Shown here: one piece after another, positions 28,509 through 32,385 of the stretch | Position numbering within the stretch: position 1 is the first letter of the stretch | Layout: each line of letters opens with the position of its first letter | Origin: Alterluteimonas quercicellularis | GTDB lineage: Bacteria; Pseudomonadota; Gammaproteobacteria; Xanthomonadales; Xanthomonadaceae | Length of the DNA stretch: 32,385 nucleotides | Assembly (NCBI RefSeq): GCF_021191635.1 | Contig: NZ_JAIWPR010000011.1 | Span: forward strand, 1 to 32,385 | Reading direction: 5' to 3' | The notes under the pieces: model-generated | Database searches by the model: none | Told to the model about the DNA's origin: nothing | The model's input: only the letters and a program-made list of their open reading frames with translations | Made by a program: the position numbers and the translations under genes

Positions 28509-28958
28509 ATGCGTCTGAATACACTCAAGCCCGCCAAGGGCGCCCGCGCCGAGCGCACCCGCGTCGGCCGCGGCATCGGCTCCGGCCTCGGCAAGACCGC
28601 CGGCCGCGGCCACAAGGGCTCGTTCGCGCGCTCGGGCAAGGGCAAGATCAAGGCCGGCTTCGAAGGCGGCCAGATGCCGATGCACATGCGGCTGCCGAAG
28701 GTCGGCTTCCGCTCGCGCACGGCCGGCGACACCGCCGAGGTCTTCCTGTACCAGCTCGAGCGGCTGGATGGCGAGATCGACTTCAAGGCCCTGCGCGCCG
28801 CCAAGCTGGTCCCGTCGACCGCCAAGCGCGCCAAGGTCGTGAAGAAGGGCGAGATCTCGAAGAAGCTCGTGCTCAAGGGCCTGCTGGCCACGGCCGGCGC
28901 CCGCGCGGCGATCGAGGCCGCCGGCGGCCAGGTCCAGGACGAGACCGCCGGCGCCTGA
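28509..28958 (+). CDS. rplO: 50S ribosomal protein L15
   Basis: L15 is a late assembly protein with a long Gly/Arg-rich N-terminal extension. 149 aa. [26 protein letters not shown] followed by [27 protein letters not shown]-terminal domain ends [16 protein letters not shown]. The stop codon is in the loop of hairpin GCCGGCG (28947-28953) with CGCCGGC (28959-28965). Confidence 0.98.
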   Translation: MRLNTLKPAKGARAERTRVGRGIGSGLGKTAGRGHKGSFARSGKGKIKAGFEGGQMPMHMRLPKVGFRSRTAGDTAEVFLYQLERLDGEIDFKALRAAKLVPSTAKRAKVVKKGEISKKLVLKGLLATAGARAAIEAAGGQVQDETAGA

Positions 28959-28973
28959 CGCCGGCGGGGACCG

Positions 28974-29031
28974 GCGCCCGGCCTCGCGGCCGGGCGCGTT
29001 CCCGCCCGACCGGCCGCCCGCGAGGGCGGCC
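28974..29031 (+). other. Tandem hairpins between rplO and secY
   Basis: Hairpin 1: perfect 10-bp GCGCCCGGCC (28974-28983) with GGCCGGGCGC (28988-28997), loop TCGC. Hairpin 2: perfect 8-bp GGCCGCCC (29012-29019) with GGGCGGCC (29024-29031), GCGA tetraloop. No U tract. With the rplO stop hairpin this makes three consecutive stems, possibly lowering secY expression relative to ribosomal proteins. The following CCAAGATTTCG also occurs in the rpsH leader. Confidence 0.55.
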
Positions 29032-29089
29032 GTGATCCGATCCAAGATTTCGGCCGGCATCCGGACCGGCCGGCACAGCGGAGCATTCG

Positions 29090-30439
29090 ATGTCACGCAG
29101 CGTTAGCGCAATGGGCAACCTGGGCGCGGGCATGGGCAAGTTCACCGAGCTGCGCCAGCGGCTGCTGTTCGTGCTGGGCGCGCTGCTGGTCTACCGCATC
29201 GGCTGCTACATCCCGGTGCCGGGCGTGAACCCGGACGCCATGCTGCGGCTGATGGAGCAGCAGCAGGGCACCATCGTGGACATGTTCAACATGTTCTCGG
29301 GCGGCGCCCTGGAGCGCTTCAGCCTGTTCGCGCTGAACGTGATCCCCTACATCTCGGCCTCGATCGTCATGCAGCTCATGGTGCAGATCGTGCCGAGCCT
29401 GAAGGCGATCCAGAAGGAAGGCGAGTCGGGCCGCCGCCGCATCACCCAGTGGTCGCGCATCGGCGCGATCCCGCTGGCGATCTTCCAGTCGGCCGGCATC
29501 GCGATGGCGCTGCAGTCCTCGGGCGCCGGCAGCGGCATCCAGGTGGTCTACCAGCCGGGCATGGGCTTCGTGCTGACCGCGATCGTCGCGCTGACCGCCG
29601 GCACCATGTTCCTGGTCTGGCTGGGCGAGCAGGTCACCGAGCGCGGCATCGGCAACGGCGTGTCGCTGATCATCTTCGCGGGCATCGTGGCCGGCATCCC
29701 GGGCGCGATCATCGGCACCTTCGAGCAGGCCCGCAACGGCGACATCAGCCCGATCTCGGTGATCCTGATCGCGGCGATCGTCCTCGTGTTCATCTACTTC
29801 GTGGTGTTCGTCGAGCGCGGCCAGCGCCGGATCACCGTGAACTACGCGCGGCGCCAGGGCGGCCGTAACGCGTACATGAACCAGAGCTCGTTCCTGCCGC
29901 TGAAGCTGAACATGGCGGGCGTGATCCCGGCGATCTTCGCCTCGTCGATCATCATGTTCCCGGCCACGGTCTCGACCTGGTTCGGCCAGGCCGGCTCGGC
30001 CACCTGGCTGCAGCGCGCGGCGCAGGCGCTGTCGCCCGGCGAGCCGCTGTACATCCTGCTCTACGCCGGGCTGATCGCGGGCTTCGCGTTCTTCTACACC
30101 GCGCTGGTCTTCAACAGCCAGGAGACCGCGGACAACCTGAAGAAGTCGGGCGCGCTGATCCCGGGCATCCGGCCGGGCAAGGCGACCGCGGACTACATCG
30201 ACGGCGTGCTGACCCGCCTGACCGCGGCCGGCGCGCTCTACCTGGTGATCGTCTGCCTGCTGCCCGAGTTCATGCGGGCCGAGCTGGGCACCTCGTTCTA
30301 CTTCGGCGGCACCTCGCTGCTCATCGTGGTGGTGGTGGTGATGGACTTCATCGCCCAGCTCCAGGCCCACCTGATGTCGCACCAGTACGAGAGCCTGCTG
30401 AAGAAGGCGAACCTGAAGGGCGGCGCGCGGGGGCGCTAG
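29090..30439 (+). CDS. secY: Preprotein translocase subunit SecY
   Basis: Ten-helix channel of the Sec translocon in the inner membrane, partner of SecE (1466). 449 aa. First helix [21 protein letters not shown] followed by the plug region with the conserved [27 protein letters not shown]. Cytoplasmic loop [13 protein letters not shown] and the last loops [12 protein letters not shown] are typical. Ends [18 protein letters not shown] upstream (AGCGGAGCATTCG). Followed directly by a 403-nt spacer instead of rpmJ. Confidence 0.98.
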   Translation: MSRSVSAMGNLGAGMGKFTELRQRLLFVLGALLVYRIGCYIPVPGVNPDAMLRLMEQQQGTIVDMFNMFSGGALERFSLFALNVIPYISASIVMQLMVQIVPSLKAIQKEGESGRRRITQWSRIGAIPLAIFQSAGIAMALQSSGAGSGIQVVYQPGMGFVLTAIVALTAGTMFLVWLGEQVTERGIGNGVSLIIFAGIVAGIPGAIIGTFEQARNGDISPISVILIAAIVLVFIYFVVFVERGQRRITVNYARRQGGRNAYMNQSSFLPLKLNMAGVIPAIFASSIIMFPATVSTWFGQAGSATWLQRAAQALSPGEPLYILLYAGLIAGFAFFYTALVFNSQETADNLKKSGALIPGIRPGKATADYIDGVLTRLTAAGALYLVIVCLLPEFMRAELGTSFYFGGTSLLIVVVVVMDFIAQLQAHLMSHQYESLLKKANLKGGARGR

Positions 30440-30470
30440 CGCGCACCGCGATCGCGCCGCCCGCGCGAAC

Positions 30471-30533
30471 GCCCGGCCATGGAGGGCCGGGCGGTACGAC
30501 CAGCAGGCCGTTACGGCTGCGCCACGGAGGGCG
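30471..30533 (+). repeat. REP-like element with two GGA-loop hairpins, secY-rpsM
   Basis: Hairpin 1: GCCCGGCC (30471-30478) with GGCCGGGC (30485-30492), loop ATGGAG. Hairpin 2: CGCC (30520-30523) with GGCG (30530-30533), loop ACGGAG. Same order, spacing and key words as 24681-24744. Confidence 0.65.
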
Positions 30534-30749
30534 AACGCATGCAGACTCCGCCCCGACGGCAGCGTAGGGAGGGGAAGATGGGCGACTCGCGCGGCGGTCT
30601 CGGGCGCGGGTGGATCCAGGCCAGTCCTGCGCGCCAGAGTAGCGCGCGGGGCCGGGCGGGGAGGTTTCCCGTTCCGGCCAGCCGGGATCCGTCGCCGGAG
30701 CATGGGCACACTCCCCATGCCGGAGTCCCGGCCGCCTGGCGGCCGGGGC

Positions 30750-30778
30750 TTCCTGAGAACCCGGGACCCTGATACAAT
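30750..30778 (+). promoter_or_regulatory. Promoter of the alpha operon (rpsM)
   Basis: TACAAT (30773-30778) with an exact extended -10 TG-A in front (30770-30772). -35 TTCCTG (30750-30755) at 17 bp. Start expected near 30785. Confidence 0.65.
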
Positions 30779-30842
30779 TTCGTGTTCACTGCGCCGGTTT
30801 GCCTTCCAGGGCCCGGCCGCCTAACCAGTTGGAGATCGCGTC

Positions 30843-31199
30843 ATGGCGCGTATTGCGGGCGTCAACCTGCCTGCCCAGAAGCATGTCTGGGTCGGGCTCC
30901 AGAGCATCTACGGCATCGGCCGTACCCGTTCCCGGAAGGTCTGCGAGGCCGCGGGCGTCGACGTGACGACCCGGATCGTCGACCTGTCCGAGCCCGAAGT
31001 CGAGCGCCTGCGCGCCGAGATCGGCAAGTACGTGGTGGAGGGCGACCTGCGCCGCGAGACCGGCATCGCCATCAAGCGCCTGATGGACCTGGGCTGCTAC
31101 CGCGGCCTGCGCCACCGCCGCGGCCTGCCGCTGCGCGGTCAGCGCACCCGCACCAATGCCCGCACCCGCAAGGGTCCGCGCAAGGCCATCAGGAAGTAA
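30843..31199 (+). CDS. rpsM: 30S ribosomal protein S13
   Basis: S13 is in the 30S head and forms bridges B1a and B1b with the 50S. 118 aa, as in E. coli. [26 protein letters not shown] with the helix-two-turns-helix, and a basic tail [19 protein letters not shown] that reaches the P-site tRNA. GGAG 8 nt before ATG. First gene of the alpha operon. Confidence 0.98.
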   Translation: MARIAGVNLPAQKHVWVGLQSIYGIGRTRSRKVCEAAGVDVTTRIVDLSEPEVERLRAEIGKYVVEGDLRRETGIAIKRLMDLGCYRGLRHRRGLPLRGQRTRTNARTRKGPRKAIRK

Positions 31200-31208
31200 G
31201 GAATCGTC

Positions 31209-31601
31209 ATGGCAAAGCCGGCAGCAACCAAGACCAAGAAGAAGATCAAGCGCGTCATCACCGATGGCGTCGCCCACGTCCACGCTTCGTTCAACAACAC
31301 CATCGTCACCATCACCGACCGCCAGGGCAACGCGCTGTCGTGGGCGACCTCGGGCGGCGCGGGCTTCCGCGGTTCGCGCAAGTCGACCCCGTTCGCGGCC
31401 CAGGTGGCGGCGGAGAAGGCCGGGCGCGCCGCGCTCGACTACGGCGTGAAGTCGCTGGAAGTGCGCATCAAGGGCCCGGGCCCGGGGCGCGAGTCGGCGG
31501 TGCGTTCGTTGAACAACGTCGGATACAAGATCACCAACATCATCGACGTGACGCCGATCCCGCACAACGGGTGCCGTCCGCCGAAGAAGCGTCGCGTCTA
31601 A
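31209..31601 (+). CDS. rpsK: 30S ribosomal protein S11
   Basis: S11 is on the 30S platform near the Shine-Dalgarno helix. 130 aa. [28 protein letters not shown] and [15 protein letters not shown], with the typical C-terminus [18 protein letters not shown]; the Asn-Gly pair is the isoaspartate site described in E. coli. AAGGA from the rpsM stop region acts as Shine-Dalgarno. Confidence 0.98.
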   Translation: MAKPAATKTKKKIKRVITDGVAHVHASFNNTIVTITDRQGNALSWATSGGAGFRGSRKSTPFAAQVAAEKAGRAALDYGVKSLEVRIKGPGPGRESAVRSLNNVGYKITNIIDVTPIPHNGCRPPKKRRV

Positions 31602-31615
31602 GGGAGCGATAAGAA

Positions 31616-32245
31616 ATGGCTCGTTATATCGGTCCTACCTGCAAGCTCGCCCGCCGCGAGGGCGCCGACCTCTCCCTGAAGAGCCCGTCGCGCGCGCTCG
31701 ACTCCAAGTGCAAGCTGGAGCAGAAGCCCGGCCAGCACGGCGCCACCGCCCGCAAGGGCAAGCTGTCCGACTACGCCACCCAGCTGCGCGAGAAGCAGAA
31801 GGTCAAGCGCATCTACGGCCTGCTGGAGCGGCAGTTCCGCAACTACTACAAGAAGGCCTCGACCAAGAAGGGCAACACCGGCGAGAACCTGCTGCAGCTG
31901 CTGGAAACCCGCCTGGACAACGTGGTCTACCGCATGGGCTTCGCGGTGACCCGCCCGGCCGCCCGCCAGCTGGTGTCGCACCGCGGCATCACCGTGAACG
32001 GCAAGCCGGTCAACCTGCCGTCCTACCAGGTCAAGGCCGGCGACGCGATCGCCCTGTCCGAGCGCGCCCAGAAGCAGCTCCGGGTCAAGGAGGCGCTGGA
32101 GGTCTCGTCGCAGATGGATCTCTCCCCCGGCTGGGTGGAGGTCGACGCGAACAAGTTCGCCGGCGTGTTCAAGGCGGTGCCCGAGCGCAGCGACCTGCCC
32201 GCGGACATCAACGAGGCGCTGATCGTCGAGCTGTACTCGAAGTAA
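31616..32245 (+). CDS. rpsD: 30S ribosomal protein S4
   Basis: S4 nucleates 30S assembly, forms part of the mRNA entry helicase and represses the alpha operon in E. coli. 209 aa. [53 protein letters not shown], and an S4 RNA-binding domain around [30 protein letters not shown]. The N-terminus has only scattered Cys (positions 10 and 32), not the four-Cys zinc form. GGGAG about 9 nt upstream of ATG. Confidence 0.98.
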   Translation: MARYIGPTCKLARREGADLSLKSPSRALDSKCKLEQKPGQHGATARKGKLSDYATQLREKQKVKRIYGLLERQFRNYYKKASTKKGNTGENLLQLLETRLDNVVYRMGFAVTRPAARQLVSHRGITVNGKPVNLPSYQVKAGDAIALSERAQKQLRVKEALEVSSQMDLSPGWVEVDANKFAGVFKAVPERSDLPADINEALIVELYSK

Positions 32246-32385
32246 GGGCCGCTGCCGCTTCCGGGGCCAGGCTTCCGGAGCGGCGCGATACCCGATCCCC
32301 CGGCCGATGCGCGCCGCGCAACGGCCCCCCCCATTGCGAGAAGGGGGGCCCAAAAATCGAAAGCCAAACCCGCCGCAGGCCCCCC
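32246..32385 (+). other. rpsD-rpoA junction, degraded at the window end
   Basis: No open frame. Alpha-operon order predicts rpoA next. Around 32333-32356 the bases read GAGAAGGGGGGCCCAAAAATC, which resembles a Shine-Dalgarno plus an ATG start (AAGGAGG then AAAATG) with a few wrong bases. The C run at 32324-32332, the G run at 32343-32348 and the last 30 bases look like unreliable end-of-contig sequence. rpoA is therefore not called. Confidence 0.4.

Larger units (their letters stand above)
30440..30842 (+). promoter_or_regulatory. secY-rpsM intergenic region
   Basis: 403 nt with no credible gene; rpmJ (L36), usual here in enterobacteria, is absent. Contents in order: REP-like element 30471-30533; a stretch (30540-30690) with nothing recognised; hairpin GCATGGG (30700-30706) with CCCATGC (30714-30720); hairpin CCCGGCCG (30727-30734) with CGGCCGGG (30740-30747); the rpsM promoter; and a leader of about 57 nt with GGAG at 30831-30834. 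Confidence 0.6.

Noticed and set aside
30479..30789. Open frames of 92-97 codons on both strands in the secY-rpsM gap
   Set aside because: Pro/Arg/Gly-rich, no Shine-Dalgarno, and they run through a repeat element and hairpins; no resemblance to L36 or any known family.
32324..32351. GGCCCCCC/GGGGGGCC hairpin near the window end as a terminator
   Set aside because: It is followed by A rather than T residues on the + strand, rpoA should continue the operon, and the homopolymer runs look like sequencing error.

Overview
The window is a high-GC (roughly two-thirds G+C by eye) stretch of a gammaproteobacterial chromosome. Everything on it reads on the + strand. Gene order, protein lengths (RpoB 1385 aa, RpoC 1414 aa, EF-Tu 396 aa), the split spc cluster without rpmJ, and intergenic arrays of a GGGATTC-like heptamer point to the Xanthomonadaceae/Lysobacteraceae, most likely Lysobacter or a close relative. 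The genus is inferred from remembered features, not from a search.

Layout. 1-1182 is tuf copy 1, missing its first three codons. 1309-1384 is tRNA-Trp(CCA), followed by secE and nusG. 2647-5193 is rplK-rplA-rplJ-rplL and 5533-14071 is rpoB-rpoC. 14396-18810 is the str operon rpsL-rpsG-fusA-tuf copy 2. 19219-24243 is the S10 operon rpsJ-rplC-rplD-rplW-rplB-rpsS-rplV-rpsC-rplP-rpmC-rpsQ. It runs on into the spc genes rplN-rplX-rplE-rpsN (24259-26035). A new promoter-like site and leader precede rpsH-rplF-rplR-rpsE-rpmD-rplO-secY (26231-30439). The alpha operon follows as rpsM-rpsK-rpsD (30843-32245). The window ends where rpoA should begin, in bases that look unreliable.

Function. These genes make most of the ribosome, both large RNA polymerase subunits, the elongation factors EF-Tu and EF-G, the Sec channel core SecY and SecE, and the transcription factor NusG. 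They are the main growth-rate-controlled genes of the cell. Coding content is conventional and no foreign island, IS element, phage gene or CRISPR array is visible.

The unusual content is in the spaces between genes. (1) Heptamer-repeat arrays sit in five intra-operon junctions. Four can fold as long imperfect hairpins, and several end at the Shine-Dalgarno of the next gene. (2) A tetraloop hairpin of nearly the same sequence, with compensatory changes, occurs in the leaders of rpsL, rpsJ and rpsH. (3) Pairs of short hairpins with GGA in the loop, like RsmA/CsrA sites, precede rplJ, rpsL, rplX and rpsM. (4) The rpsL promoter lies inside a large inverted repeat. (5) The two tuf copies are identical and share a G-ending codon style unlike their neighbours. 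All structures were found by eye and none was folded or searched computationally.
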